DNA from: Icerya purchasi
Lineage: Eukaryota; Arthropoda; Insecta; Hemiptera; Monophlebidae
Assembly: GCA_039619475.1 (NCBI GenBank)
Contig: CM077115.1
Location: 296,609,756 to 296,673,755, forward strand
Reading direction: 5' to 3'
Length of the DNA stretch: 64,000 nucleotides
This document shows positions 62,701-64,000 of this stretch, piece by piece. How positions within the stretch are numbered: the first letter of the stretch is position 1; each line of letters begins with the position of its first letter. Under the pieces are notes generated by a model that had not been told where the DNA came from, did no database searches, and was given only the letters and a program-made list of their open reading frames with translations. A program made the position numbers and the translations under genes.

Positions 62701-62802
62701 GGACGCTTCCCATAATTCTATTACACCGGGCGATATGAACAGCAAAGTTAAAGTTAACCACAAGTAGGCCAAATAACTGAATACTCCGGTAACGACGAAA
62801 AC
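20272..62802 (-). CDS. Calx: Sodium/calcium exchanger (SLC8/Calx family), spliced, 5' end outside window
   Basis: Twelve exons on the minus strand join without a frame break into 661 residues plus stop (1986 nt); all junctions have GT and AG and compatible phases (1,2,0,2,0,1,0,1,0,1,0). Domain order of the partial protein: last N-terminal membrane helices (residues 1-60), start of the cytoplasmic loop (60-160), Calx-beta 1 (about 178-298), Calx-beta 2 (about 300-411), linker (412-471), helices with the alpha-2 repeat (472-579), last helices and C-terminus (580-661). The family exchanges three Na+ for one Ca2+ across the plasma membrane; the Calx-beta domains sense cytosolic Ca2+. The loop is short compared with vertebrate NCX1. 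The alpha-1 repeat and start codon lie beyond 64000. Introns of 0.9 to 8.3 kb carry most of the transposon load. The symbol is by family; an insect paralogue of Calx is possible given the divergence. Confidence 0.93.
20588..21022 (+). repeat. R1 repeat, copy 3
   Basis: As copy 2 but with one fewer ATGTCCCAGAAA subunit. It lies in the last exchanger intron. Confidence 0.8.
20588..21038. repeat. Tandem duplication, third partial copy (R1 only)
   Basis: Matches the first 0.45 kb of units 1 and 2, ending in the (TA)n after GTGGCCGAGTTTATAT. After 21038 the sequence is unique (TACTGCAGTG...). This is the right-hand boundary of the duplicated array. Confidence 0.9.
21039..22235 (+). other. Purine-rich block, likely an old element shared with 42.2-42.96 kb
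   Basis: The stretch 21240-21600 resembles the reverse complement of about 42960-42250: both have a GGTATTGGCAATATA / ATATTGGCAACATA start, an AGAGAAAGGAAAGGCAGAA / AGAAAGGGAAAGACGGAAG stretch, then GGAGCAGGAAG / AAGCAGGAGAAGG and an AACACAAAATTCA / AACACAACGTTCA stretch. The composition suggests a decayed coding region of a transposable element, but I cannot name the family. The 106-codon frame at 21611-21931 is lysine/asparagine rich and has no recognisable motif. Confidence 0.45.
22240..23335 (-). pseudogene. Non-LTR retrotransposon reverse transcriptase fragment (jockey-like)
   Basis: A 295-codon open frame (22365-23252) covers the RT palm and fingers: NDNIPEKIL, WKVAKIIALSKPGKD, NIRPIILLSNLSKIAEKVML, FGFRPGYSTTHQ, LILFDIAKAFNTTWHDGL, AVAGVPQGSVLGSFLFSVYL and the catalytic box ALYADDTAIY. 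It continues, after a short frame break at about 22375, as DHVRYLGVILDKRLSF down to about 22260. Both YADD aspartates are intact. The 5' part (endonuclease) and everything after the RT thumb are missing. It sits in the last exchanger intron, in the same orientation as the gene. Confidence 0.88.
23615..24163 (+). CDS. LINE ORF1 (gag-like) fragment
   Basis: 182 codons beginning MLPPLLLPGRRSGRP. The region LYSNVAKPIPKKDQ, then KYIIAFGNMKKMLSVSSISK and FICTHKGIQLNNQFIPAV, looks like the RNA-binding fold of LINE ORF1 proteins, and DKIILDALLANGI fits its C-terminal helix. About 150 bp after the stop, another frame reads TYYSCKNEGHISAEC, a CCHC zinc knuckle in which the first Cys is replaced by Tyr. 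Assignment is by position before the endonuclease and by general pattern. Confidence 0.6.
   Translation: MLPPLLLPGRRSGRPVDAFYAFSMVSDTRESLPLISADSRLITNNQPNVIKRSTDASSKYTPTRLYSNVAKPIPKKDQSVTFSAIENTKLQKYIIAFGNMKKMLSVSSISKNRICIYLDSVKTFDTFICTHKGIQLNNQFIPAVKFAKPPKKLTLSNLHTTIPDKIILDALLANGITPPCHP
24763..26620 (+). pseudogene. LINE ORF2 remnant: endonuclease and partial RT
   Basis: Starts MQESKFILWNCNGIYLHYQD with a stop after SVIFI (the Glu-Thr position of the endonuclease). Later pieces: KPFIVLGDLNAHSPM (GDFNAH motif), then SNIDLALCSP and HRDLGENDHFPVII (SDHxP motif). The linker 25433-25897 reads WWSKYCTTEIRNRRNAL. RT pieces: KPKAVNSDNFHIYLLK, WFPGNLPLQ, QYGFRSRRSTIDQIL and DFKKAFDNIWRYKIL, the last preceded by an 18-nt T run that probably grew by slippage. 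Many stops and frameshifts; the YxDD box is absent. Confidence 0.8.
26621..27071. other. Unrecognised sequence after the truncated LINE
   Basis: The 91-codon frame 26531-26806 starts inside the LINE RT and runs out into this block without a domain that I recognise. Moderate GC and several GGAA-rich stretches. No clear repeat boundary. Confidence 0.4.
27072..27438 (+). repeat. tRNA-derived SINE with core domain and (AAG)n tail
   Basis: A-box-like GATGGCCTAATTGC (27083-27096) and B-box GGTTCGATCTC (27129-27139) mark a tRNA-like head. A central block with GGAAGGCAATGGTAAACCAC (27195-27214) is a sequence I know as a recurring conserved core of arthropod SINEs. The element ends with CACTATAAAGAAGAAGAAG. 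About 365 bp. It is different from the SINE at 12815-13080. Confidence 0.8.
27439..28004. other. Unrecognised sequence
   Basis: One 62-codon plus-strand frame (27714-27902) with no recognisable motif; no repeat shared with the rest of the window. Confidence 0.4.
28005..28570 (-). pseudogene. Second non-LTR reverse-transcriptase fragment
   Basis: On the reverse strand, in three broken frames: AWKTAVVDPIPKAN and FRP near 28530-28470, KISALSKVIEKIVNRQLLFY and STLFHLIRLQRQI near 28460-28300, then NGKMSNFILHFLSNRVIQVK and EIPQGFALSVTLLILFINDI near 28190-28040. These are the RT fingers, the IPQG box (family VPQGSVL) and the strand before the YxDD box. The frame is shifted and the YxDD box is lost. 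Confidence 0.75.
28818..28990 (-). CDS. Calx: Exchanger exon K: alpha-2 repeat (ion-transport core)
   Basis: Encodes AITIVALGTSLPDILGAKMV, then CEEKHADGALIHISGSIAVN and VLVGVGAPWLAATIIHK. This is the second alpha-repeat, which with alpha-1 forms the Na+/Ca2+ pathway. ALGTSxPD (with the transport Asp) and GSxAVN are present, but several positions that are usually invariant differ: the family GNVTGSNAVN reads IHISGSIAVN, and the Ser four residues after the PD motif is Ala. Acceptor TTTCAG, donor GTATAC, 173 nt; ends in phase 0 before the terminal exon. Confidence 0.95.
29465..29655 (-). pseudogene. LINE RNase H domain fragment
   Basis: The reverse strand encodes KFYTDASKIVKGTGCSVIQR then RYVLPVEFSVLSVRLTAINL. 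This is the beginning of a retroelement RNase H domain: FYTDxSK with the first catalytic Asp, and the VFxAELxAI helix in which the catalytic Glu is replaced by Arg (SVRLTAI). It is a short relic in the intron between exchanger exons J and K. Confidence 0.7.
30100..30250 (-). CDS. Calx: Exchanger exon J: C-terminal membrane helices before the alpha-2 repeat
   Basis: Encodes VLFALVPPAGIFNGWLCFFV, then LIGILTTIIGDLATHFGC and ends LDDTIT. The VPP...NGW helix and the IGDLASHFGC element are very strongly conserved in SLC8 proteins. Acceptor TTTTAG, donor GTATTT, 151 nt, leaving one nucleotide. Membrane-spanning segments are obvious from the hydrophobic runs. Confidence 0.96.
30251..30906. other. 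Exchanger intron without recognised features
   Basis: AT-rich; nothing beyond an A-run at about 30818. Ends at the hAT target duplication ATGATAAG (30899-30906). Confidence 0.5.
30907..33086 (+). mobile_element. hAT transposon with TIRs and a perfect 8-bp target duplication
   Basis: Left end CAGTGTGCCGGATTAA and right end (reverse complement) CAGTGCCGGATTAAGC are the inverted repeats; further in, both ends share TACGGGCCCCGCGC. ATGATAAG flanks both sides exactly (30899-30906 and 33087-33094), the 8-bp duplication that is diagnostic of hAT insertion. Length 2180 bp. It lies in the exchanger intron between exons I and J, opposite to the gene's direction. The transposase inside is broken. Confidence 0.93.
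31160..32710 (+). pseudogene. Broken hAT transposase (DUF4371 / ZMYM1-like)
   Basis: Pieces in changing frames: VDQLTLIVRYVLPSGLVERF and LAQSLLDFLSKNGIDIKDCR followed by GQSY (the CRGQSYD motif) at 31350-31530; TSWSVRADATKAF near 31800 (family W(S)xRxxA); the 79-codon segment 32384-32623 from VTAYANDLKDSLPDKLVQF to IALRIYLSLVMTNCSGERSF, which is the C-terminal dimerisation domain (family LPVTNCSxERSFS). At least five frameshifts or stops separate them. A T-run near 31700 adds further damage. Confidence 0.85.
33095..35032. other. Exchanger intron, AT-rich, nothing recognised
   Basis: Several short ORFs (33717-33911, 34648-34860, 34955-35203) are low-complexity and show no motif; the last lies antisense to exchanger exon I. 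Confidence 0.5.
35033..35211 (-). CDS. Calx: Exchanger exon I: loop after CBD2 leading to the C-terminal membrane domain
   Basis: Encodes DFNSIIHRFLVMTNANLDAI, then HSETWGEQIKQAMNVNGGD and ends YFMHFISFMWK. The TWxEQ...A...G.D and MHFxxxxWK elements are the conserved segment just before the first C-terminal helix of NCX. Acceptor TTAACAG, donor GTACGA, 179 nt, ending in phase 0 so that the next exon reads VLFALVPP directly after MWK. Confidence 0.95.
35538..36398 (+). pseudogene. 5'-truncated LINE, C-terminal part of ORF2 with a C2H2 finger
   Basis: An open frame from about 35540 to the TGA at 36342 without internal stop. It encodes the RT thumb and C-terminal region: FGLSINIKKTKIL, FQYLGSHLSASNTLDDEIHH, AVIIPTLLYGSETWTLYKRH, LIRYVLKIKWTDFITNEEVL, LTSQLRWIGHVVRMQDHRLP and RRTRGRPKKRYKDHI. 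It ends in a C2H2 zinc finger FECHHCGKTCTAK...HLRTH (C-x2-C-x12-H-x3-H). An (ATG)n tail follows at 36388-36398. The catalytic RT core is absent (5' truncation), so it is inert although the frame is intact, implying a fairly young insertion. Confidence 0.88.
36399..36550 (+). pseudogene. Jockey-like LINE C-terminal scrap
   Basis: Encodes LLYKDLNMPTIEEKIRAANV then SQWLQNHSNRLACKLVE. This matches the common C-terminus of jockey-type ORF2 proteins (R/K-DL-x-x-PT-x-EEI-R ... HPNxLA). It starts directly after the (ATG)n tail of the preceding LINE, so that LINE probably inserted into this older one. Confidence 0.6.
36551..37260. other. Exchanger intron without recognised features
   Basis: No gene or named repeat. 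A short palindromic-looking (TA)n lies at its right border. Confidence 0.45.
37301..37596 (-). repeat. R1 repeat, copy 4 (inverted)
   Basis: Read on the minus strand it starts AATTACAATGTAATTCTTAG, has the TTTTATGTAACG and ATGTC units, and ends near AAGGGGCACAGCTCCTTGCG then GAGACCAAAATGAC. It is bounded by (TA)n on both sides (37262-37300, 37595-37620). More diverged than copies 1-3. Confidence 0.75.
37621..37878 (+). repeat. R1 repeat, copy 5, head-to-head with copy 4
   Basis: Starts TTAATTACAACATAATTCTT, then GGCTACTCCCC and TGTCTCCATTTTACGTAACG, and ends AGGGACACAGCCCTTTGTGA plus GGCCAAAATGGCC. With copy 4 it forms a 0.58-kb inverted pair separated only by (TA)n. Confidence 0.75.
37879..38284. 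other. Intron, low complexity
   Basis: T-rich runs and no named feature; CGCATGCGTAGCGCATGA near 38200 is a short imperfect palindrome of uncertain meaning. Confidence 0.4.
38285..39735 (+). pseudogene. Decayed LINE: ORF1-like frame and endonuclease scrap
   Basis: A 99-codon frame at 38285-38584 (SLKNIWSWLEEVESDLNEIG) is followed in other frames by coiled-coil-like KSERGKQWTEERKEKHRQRM. At 39490-39650 the plus strand reads LISVKQPTIICLQEHTKDYQ then GLSTSGGVAIFIHEYVAIKR, the endonuclease motif with the catalytic Glu (family PxIICLQET, GGVAIxI). I infer that the upstream frame is ORF1 of the same element, but only the endonuclease piece is well supported. Confidence 0.6.
39939..40083 (-). CDS. 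Calx: Exchanger exon H: end of Calx-beta 2
   Basis: Encodes IKQSIEIDIIDDLTPEKDEY, then FEVVLFDPSGGARIG and ends LVTISNDD plus one nucleotide. It finishes CBD2: the IIDD turn, the acidic stretch before FEV, and the final strand with DD. Acceptor TTCTAG, donor GTACGT, 145 nt. The residual G combines with the next exon to form Asp. Upstream intron is 968 nt and holds a small inverted-repeat element. Confidence 0.95.
40375..40802. repeat. Small inverted-repeat element in an exchanger intron
   Basis: Left end GACTTAAAGATTTACTCTAA plus AAATTTAATAAAAA is mirrored at the right end by TTAAATTTTTAGAGTAAATC and TTGAAGTC. Internal blocks TTTTTGGAGTCGGCACCGAA and GAAGTGGTGCCAACTCCAAA are also inverted partners. 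A diverged direct relative lies just upstream (40165-40350, with TTTTTGGGGTCGAAACC), so the family has more than one copy here. Confidence 0.65.
41052..41245 (-). CDS. Calx: Exchanger exon G: first part of Calx-beta 2 (CBD2)
   Basis: Encodes EPGIFIFEKRGLVVKESAGT, then VLRTRGADGDVTVKWKT, SGKDYIGSSGELYF and HNE. These are the classical strands of the second Calx-beta domain (family GxFxFE, VLRTxGAxGxV, GELxF). Acceptor AAATGCAG, 194 nt. The donor is GTTAAT, a GT donor of weak consensus, but the join to exon H (IKQSIEIDIIDD) is exactly the family order and phase 0 is kept. The open frame runs past the donor into intron, which would give a false C-terminal extension if splicing were ignored. Confidence 0.95.
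41500..41815 (+). pseudogene. LINE C-terminal fragment
   Basis: Plus-strand translation: DPRKKFPGTDLLRKEWKMLN, then SIKIGHNRCGYSVYKWSLQE, followed by YKNFRLTDQHIMKKCSV. This resembles the conserved tail of jockey/I-type ORF2 proteins (R..W..LNRIRTGHGRC...L.KWG....C.C....T..HI...C). The cysteines of the CxCG element are partly replaced. Confidence is moderate since only the pattern is conserved. Confidence 0.6.
41816..43695 (-). other. Exchanger intron with pyrimidine-rich old repeat
   Basis: The segment 42250-42960, read on the minus strand, is purine-rich and resembles 21240-21600 (see that entry). The remaining part is AT-rich. A-runs at 43001-43025 and 43586. No intact gene. Confidence 0.45.
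43696..43837 (-). CDS. Calx: Exchanger exon F: end of Calx-beta 1 with Ca2+-binding loops
   Basis: Encodes VEVTIIKDEKWEPEEEFFLR and ends IMEIKIIDDD plus one nucleotide. The two acidic loops of CBD1 are both recognisable: II-KDE-KWEPEEEF (family IIDDDxFEEDExF) and the terminal IIDDD triplet. One expected Asp of the first loop is Lys here (see findings). Acceptor GGTAG, donor GTAAAT, 142 nt. The leftover G joins the next exon to give Glu, producing the DDDGEPGIF-type junction between CBD1 and CBD2 seen in the family. Confidence 0.96.
43838..46052. other. Exchanger intron, no recognised features
   Basis: AT-rich; includes a purine-rich stretch (44220-44520) and a mixed stretch (45040-45850) with TTTTACGTTCCATAATCCAT that I cannot assign. 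Confidence 0.45.
46053..46205 (+). repeat. Probable hAT end fragment
   Basis: CACTGACGGACTGACTATGC with ATTTTCCCGGTGCGCCC and later TCCCAGTGCGCCC resembles the terminal sequences of a widespread group of hAT elements (pattern CAGTGxCGGACTG...TTxCCCGGTGGGCCC). No partner end or target duplication was found, so this is a solo fragment. Confidence 0.4.
46610..46703 (-). CDS. Calx: Exchanger exon E: middle of Calx-beta 1
   Basis: Encodes RVDSIDGTAKQGEDYLRV and ends LRFLPEETEKE. The motif DGTAxxGxDY is the hallmark of Calx-beta domains, with the Asp before Tyr being a Ca2+ ligand in CBD1. Acceptor TTTTAG, donor GTAATG, 94 nt. Phase: completes AG+G (Arg) from exon D and ends in phase 0 at Glu. Confidence 0.96.
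47603..47787 (-). CDS. Calx: Exchanger exon D: first half of Calx-beta 1 (CBD1)
   Basis: Starts VYAILKEHGNDL and continues with VVEFHSPTVGVRESVGTLKV, the first beta strands of a Calx-beta domain. The Glu in VRESVGT aligns with the Ca2+-coordinating Glu that begins CBD1 in the family (pattern E-x-x-G-T). Acceptor TTTTAG, donor GTAACA, 185 nt, leaving two nucleotides that pair with the next exon to make Arg. The intron upstream (55949-47788, 8.2 kb) is filled with a jockey-like LINE and two hAT elements. Confidence 0.94.
47788..48944. other. Exchanger intron; short GC-richer island unassigned
   Basis: 47960-48160 (CTCGGACGAGCCGTGATCCT, CAACTCGTCCGGGCCAAG) is richer in GC than its surroundings and has a CTCGGACGAG / CTCGTCCGGG near-inverted pair. 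No family identified. The rest is AT-rich, with a T-run at 48840. Confidence 0.4.
48945..49540 (-). pseudogene. LINE ORF2 C-terminal fragment (R1/jockey-like)
   Basis: Reverse-strand frames 49297-49536 and 48945-49322. The second reads SFNVKFISGQGTFKHYLCKF then EFSDSDKCMC, resembling the FLTGHGCFxxYLxRFxxxxSPxCxCG element at the end of many LINE proteins. The Cys pair survives partially (KCMC). No catalytic domain remains. Confidence 0.55.
49597..50995 (+). pseudogene. hAT transposase relic interrupted by a smaller hAT element
   Basis: Frame 49597-49953 contains KEIFIEYVPTIVITRLGLAN and IIEVMKKHKLQC, the DUF4371 'EEFIGFVP...G..LA..I...L....L' pattern. After the 469-bp insertion at 50064-50532 the reading goes on with HKYEAIMRFRKIYVQIVDVL, EQFQSSNNKETTYKVVQLLN and LILRKIMSYIL-type sequence, the region after the RW motif of ZMYM1-like hAT proteins. 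RTMQMPRIVRIQLNR near 50910 is the downstream linker. Stops and frameshifts are frequent; the ends were not found. Confidence 0.72.
50064..50532. mobile_element. Non-autonomous hAT element nested in a hAT relic
   Basis: Left end CAGGGGTTCAGCTACCGCC and right end (reverse complement) CAGTGGCGTAGCTTGCC are hAT-type inverted repeats, with GACGGGCCC close to both ends. The flanks are CTGTTACC (50056-50063) and CTGTTACT (50533-50540), a 7-of-8 match fitting a decayed 8-bp target duplication. No transposase inside. Confidence 0.8.
50996..52444. other. Exchanger intron, AT-rich, nothing recognised
   Basis: No gene, repeat boundary or RNA signature that I can defend. Confidence 0.5.
52460..52995 (+). 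pseudogene. Endonuclease part of the jockey-like LINE
   Basis: Contains GGDFNAKNSEWGSR (GDFNAKH motif), RHPDILDFFIIRGL (the PDxLDF motif) and DLSSDHVPVIAVV (SDHxPV motif), in the usual order of the C-terminal half of the apurinic-type endonuclease. The N-terminal half is missing. A TAG at 52993 and a frame change separate it from the RT frame starting at 53006. Confidence 0.88.
53006..54772 (+). CDS. Reverse transcriptase of the jockey-like LINE (588 codons, catalytically altered)
   Basis: Longest frame in the window. RT motifs in order: LRKSPGCDKITAEIV, WKKSEIIMVRKVGKP, YRPVSLLCSLSKVFEKLILS, HQFGFRSEHSTIEQ, VFLDTAQAFDKVWHAGLLYK (catalytic Asp), SSVPQGSILGPVLYSVYTAD, and FANDIAIL, where the family has F/YADD. 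After this, SARYLGMHLDRRLTWRHHV and APIWRYGLELYGTT match the thumb. Because the first Asp of the ADD pair is Asn, polymerisation should be lost. The frame shifts after NPPRRFKRRKWCRD, and the C-terminal tail is read in the other frame. Its long open state suggests a recent insertion. Confidence 0.92.
   Translation: MARKKWQRNRYPSFKLRYITLQAKLKAALSEYKNQILTYKLHQFNDDNRSLWYKAKKLMKTKEEPFNLKVNSNWVKTDKDKANAFANHLSIVFSPQLDADQDHIQRVQRVLEERSQAHNRTKVFAPREVFELLQNTPLRKSPGCDKITAEIVRHFPRKAAILLCYVYNSSLRIGYFPNMWKKSEIIMVRKVGKPETDVFSYRPVSLLCSLSKVFEKLILSRLHPILNKYHIIPDHQFGFRSEHSTIEQCHRLVDAISSTFERNEVCSAVFLDTAQAFDKVWHAGLLYKLKQFVSSDLHKLLTSYLNGRTFTVRVNDSISEEHNIQSSVPQGSILGPVLYSVYTADMPGSNQTVLATFANDIAILASNTNSVYANAAVQSHINRMADWARLWGISFNPAKSQHVTFTNRHVTCPVLKICNSTIPQVDSARYLGMHLDRRLTWRHHVIQTKKTVSNRCRLLYPLIGRKSTLSLNVKRQLYLTMIAPIWRYGLELYGTTATSNLLKIQREQSKILRIITSAPRYVSNLTLHTDLQVPFVKDIYVEQYRKFFDKMKCSTNPNISRMYQPNVPRNPPRRFKRRKWCRDALPIT
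55041..55949. other. Exchanger intron without recognised features
   Basis: AT-rich; nothing assignable between the LINE poly-A and exchanger exon C. Confidence 0.5.
55950..56058 (-). CDS. Calx: Exchanger exon C: loop segment before Calx-beta 1
   Basis: Encodes LVDTTNHSDNWYRIGTCRK and ends DNKLKE. The WYRI core corresponds to the conserved 'SRAxYRIxA' element that precedes CBD1 in the exchanger loop. Acceptor TTTAG, donor GTAAGT, 109 nt. It completes the codon begun in exon B (AA+A = Lys) and ends in phase 0. The short length and basic composition fit a linker rather than a folded domain. Confidence 0.88.
56200..56332. repeat. Long hairpin, stand-alone member of the ATCAGCTGAT family
   Basis: Left arm TTTTCGGGCATAATTCATTA, TCAGCTGATAATACAGAGTG and TACTT pairs with right arm AAGTACACTCTGTATTGTTA, GCTGATGATGGGCTATGCCC and GAAAA; the loop is about 22 nt (GAATGCGTTTTTGGTTCC...). 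The arms are around 50 nt with few mismatches. The same core is inside the R2 elements at 6190-6300 and 19075-19185, but here no R2 ends flank it. Confidence 0.8.
56333..58991. other. Exchanger intron, unassigned
   Basis: A mildly GC-richer patch at 56990-57300 (ATGGCCGCTCGTCAACCGTT) and several short ORFs with no motif. T-run at 58012-58024. Nothing supported. Confidence 0.45.
58992..59127 (-). CDS. Calx: Exchanger exon B: proximal cytoplasmic loop
   Basis: Encodes TTKGCLERNIVVDGQIDKD followed by a helical stretch ending KFPGLSDHEIALLTASK. In NCX proteins this interval (between the XIP region and CBD1) has a similar pattern of an acidic segment then a helix ending with a hydrophobic ALL/LIE-type motif. 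Acceptor TATGTAG, donor GTAAGT. The single nucleotide left by the preceding exon plus the first two here make a Thr codon, so phase agrees. Leaves two nucleotides. Recognition rests mostly on position, phase and splice sites; sequence similarity alone is modest. Confidence 0.85.
59128..59803. other. Exchanger intron, unassigned
   Basis: AT-rich; ends at the mariner relic. Confidence 0.45.
59804..60886 (+). mobile_element. Mariner (mos1-like) relic
   Basis: Right end, reverse-complemented, is CAGGTGTGTAAATATGAAAC next to TA; left end near ACAGGCGCGAGTAATAATAT also follows TA, so inverted repeats are poorly preserved. Inside, in several frames: QLAGQLNLSRETVANRLKA (helix-turn-helix), HHIVTGDGE (first catalytic Asp), NPKRIKSWINAGEPA, VIFLHGNVPSHYSAKMV (second catalytic Asp replaced by Gly), LDLAPFDYHLFASMGRAL (third Asp present). 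A TAG interrupts after IEAFS at about 60576. Length about 1.08 kb against about 1.3 kb for an intact element; inert. Confidence 0.85.
60890..61905 (+). pseudogene. LINE endonuclease / RT N-terminal fragment
   Basis: Directly after the mariner end. Frames read REQFCQQNDLTIMNTYFNLP, RRLYTWKSPADTPGTTVRNQ then IDFIIANNRFRN, TDHNLLRAKIHIRVKKIRK (endonuclease end with DH motif), LMKYRRRWKNKPLKYKEINK, TDTDKKVKIWEHYVKTLF, then VEMAIKQAKVRKAVGPDEVP and TGFFNAIYKNGKIPEYW (start of RT). This is the organisation of a LINE whose proteins are often labelled craniofacial-development-like in databases. Frames are broken at about 61224, 61625 and 61820. It breaks off before the RT core. Confidence 0.8.
61906..62573. 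other. Exchanger intron, unassigned
   Basis: AT-rich, with a short (ATT)n at 62520-62540 beside exchanger exon A. Confidence 0.45.
62574..62802 (-). CDS. Calx: Exchanger exon A: end of N-terminal membrane domain
   Basis: Reverse translation starts VFVVTGVFSYLAYLWL and continues through SPGVIELWEASITF, matching the conserved last helices of the N-terminal half of NCX proteins (family pattern: AYLWL, SPxVVEVWE, then a hydrophobic helix ending in ADK). The basic stretch LLRRFNKN after the last helix is where the autoinhibitory (XIP-like) segment starts in the family. Acceptor TTTTAG at the high end, donor GTAAGT at the low end; 229 nt, entering in phase 0 and leaving one extra nucleotide. This is the most 5' exon in the window, so further exons must lie to the right. 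Confidence 0.93.
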
Positions 62803-64000
62803 CTAAAATTTAGTATAATAATGATGCAAGTAAAAACACGCGTTGAATATTAATTAGTTTATATATATATATATATATGTATATGTATGTATATACAATA
62901 GCTTTAGTCGGGGCTTCTCAAAGTCTTCCGCGAATAATCCTTATATTATATAGAACTAATAACTAAATTTTTACAGTTAATTTTATTTTAGATAATTCAA
63001 GTTTAAAGTATTTCCTATAATTAAATGTAAACAGAAAACACAAGTAGACTAGAAAAATGAGATATTTTCAAATTTTTAATATTTTTCGAGAAAAACCCGA
63101 TAATTAAGCACATTTCCGGCTTTTTCTTAATAAGAAGTGTTGCGCTCGGAAAGTAGGCACTTGAATATTTCGTTTTTGAAGAATTTTACCTTATCGCGCT
63201 GCACAAACGGAGTGGATACCTTTTTTTTTTTTTACATATAAATCTTTTATTCCACATTTAACTGCGAACATGTAAAGTTTATGCGTACAAATAGTGCCTG
63301 CTTTCTAATGGAAAAGCCAATATTTCAACTATAGCACTACGGGAAAATCTTAAGCACAGGATCTTCCGTGTTATAACGGTATCGTTTAGTTTAATTCTTC
63401 ACGAGAGATACCAAATGTTGCAACGTTACCTGTTAATTTTTTTTACGCCTTCAGGGATGCCAACTATAATATCTTTCGATATTCGTTGATTTTAGTTATT
63501 TTATATTATTATTGTTTTCAATTATTATCATTATTATTATAATAATATATTTCTACATTAGCGTTTTTATTAAATTAAACAAAAGTAAAAATAGTATGAG
63601 AATATAACATTACTCAACATTAATAAACTTTAATGCGTTATACCTTAGATAACAATTATAATAGTATGCTAGTTATTATTTCCATTAAAGTTACTATTTA
63701 ATTTAATTTAATTTTTTTTCTCCGTTTTTTTTGCTTATAATGTTTTTGATCTAGTAATACTAACCGTATACTAATTATTATGTTCATTGGAGTTATTACT
63801 TTATTTCTAGTTTTATTTTTTCCCGTTTCGTTTAGTTATTCCAAGGGTACTGTGATATCACCTGCCGCATTTTTTTTTTTTTTTTTTTTTTTTGAAATAC
63901 AGAACTATTCGTTTTTCGAGAAATTATATATTGTGACGGATTCGGCCGCCATGACTTTCGATATTTTTCACGCTGTACCGAATTAAAAAATGATAATGAT
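62803..64000. other. Exchanger intron (5' part of gene beyond window)
   Basis: No exon of the N-terminal membrane domain was found. (TA)n at 62861-62878, T-runs at 63221-63233 and 63869-63892. The 68-codon ORF at 63780 runs through a poly-T and is not a gene. Confidence 0.5.

Noticed and set aside
63780..63986. Membrane protein ORF near the right edge
   Set aside because: It reads through a 24-nt poly-T, which makes an artificial Phe run.
1..64000. Endogenous viral element
   Set aside because: No capsid, glycoprotein or viral polymerase signature was recognised; RT hits are copia-type or LINE-type.

Overview
This window looks like an AT-rich, repeat-laden insect (arthropod) nuclear genome. 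The evidence is one spliced gene with long introns, many decayed transposons (Tc1/mariner, pogo/Tigger, hAT, several LINE lineages, tRNA-derived SINEs, a copia scrap) and no bacterial gene architecture. The order is not proven; the repeat style would fit a hemipteran, but that is a guess.

The only host gene I can support is a sodium/calcium exchanger (SLC8 family; Drosophila Calx) on the minus strand. Twelve coding exons were found by translating the reverse strand and checking splice sites and reading-frame phase at every junction: 62574-62802, 58992-59127, 55950-56058, 47603-47787, 46610-46703, 43696-43837, 41052-41245, 39939-40083, 35033-35211, 30100-30250, 28818-28990 and 20272-20520. Together they give 1986 nt, or 661 residues plus a stop. 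They run from the end of the N-terminal membrane domain, through the cytoplasmic loop with two Calx-beta domains (CBD1, CBD2), the second alpha-repeat and the final membrane helices, to the C-terminus. The 5' exons lie beyond position 64000.

Region by region: 1-7.8 kb is transposon debris (copia RT scrap, a 1.05 kb imperfect palindrome, a 1345-bp Tc1/mariner element with TIRs, a hAT relic and a 1.05 kb interspersed element). From 7.8 to 21.0 kb there is a large tandem duplication, bounded by three copies of a short hairpin-ended repeat (called R1 here) and holding two identical copies of the terminal exchanger exon. Each unit also carries a deleted Tigger element, a 1.9 kb fold-back element and a SINE. 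From 21 to 62.6 kb are the exchanger introns, filled with LINE fragments on both strands, a 2180-bp hAT element with a perfect 8-bp target duplication, a hAT relic interrupted by a smaller hAT, a jockey-like LINE with a poly-A tail, and a mariner relic. From 62.8 to 64 kb is intron.

The most interesting points are the duplicated terminal exon (recent duplication or assembly artefact), unusual substitutions in the exchanger alpha-2 repeat and in the first calcium-binding loop, and several undescribed-looking fold-back or hairpin repeat families. I found no CRISPR, operon, rRNA or recognisable virus-derived gene.
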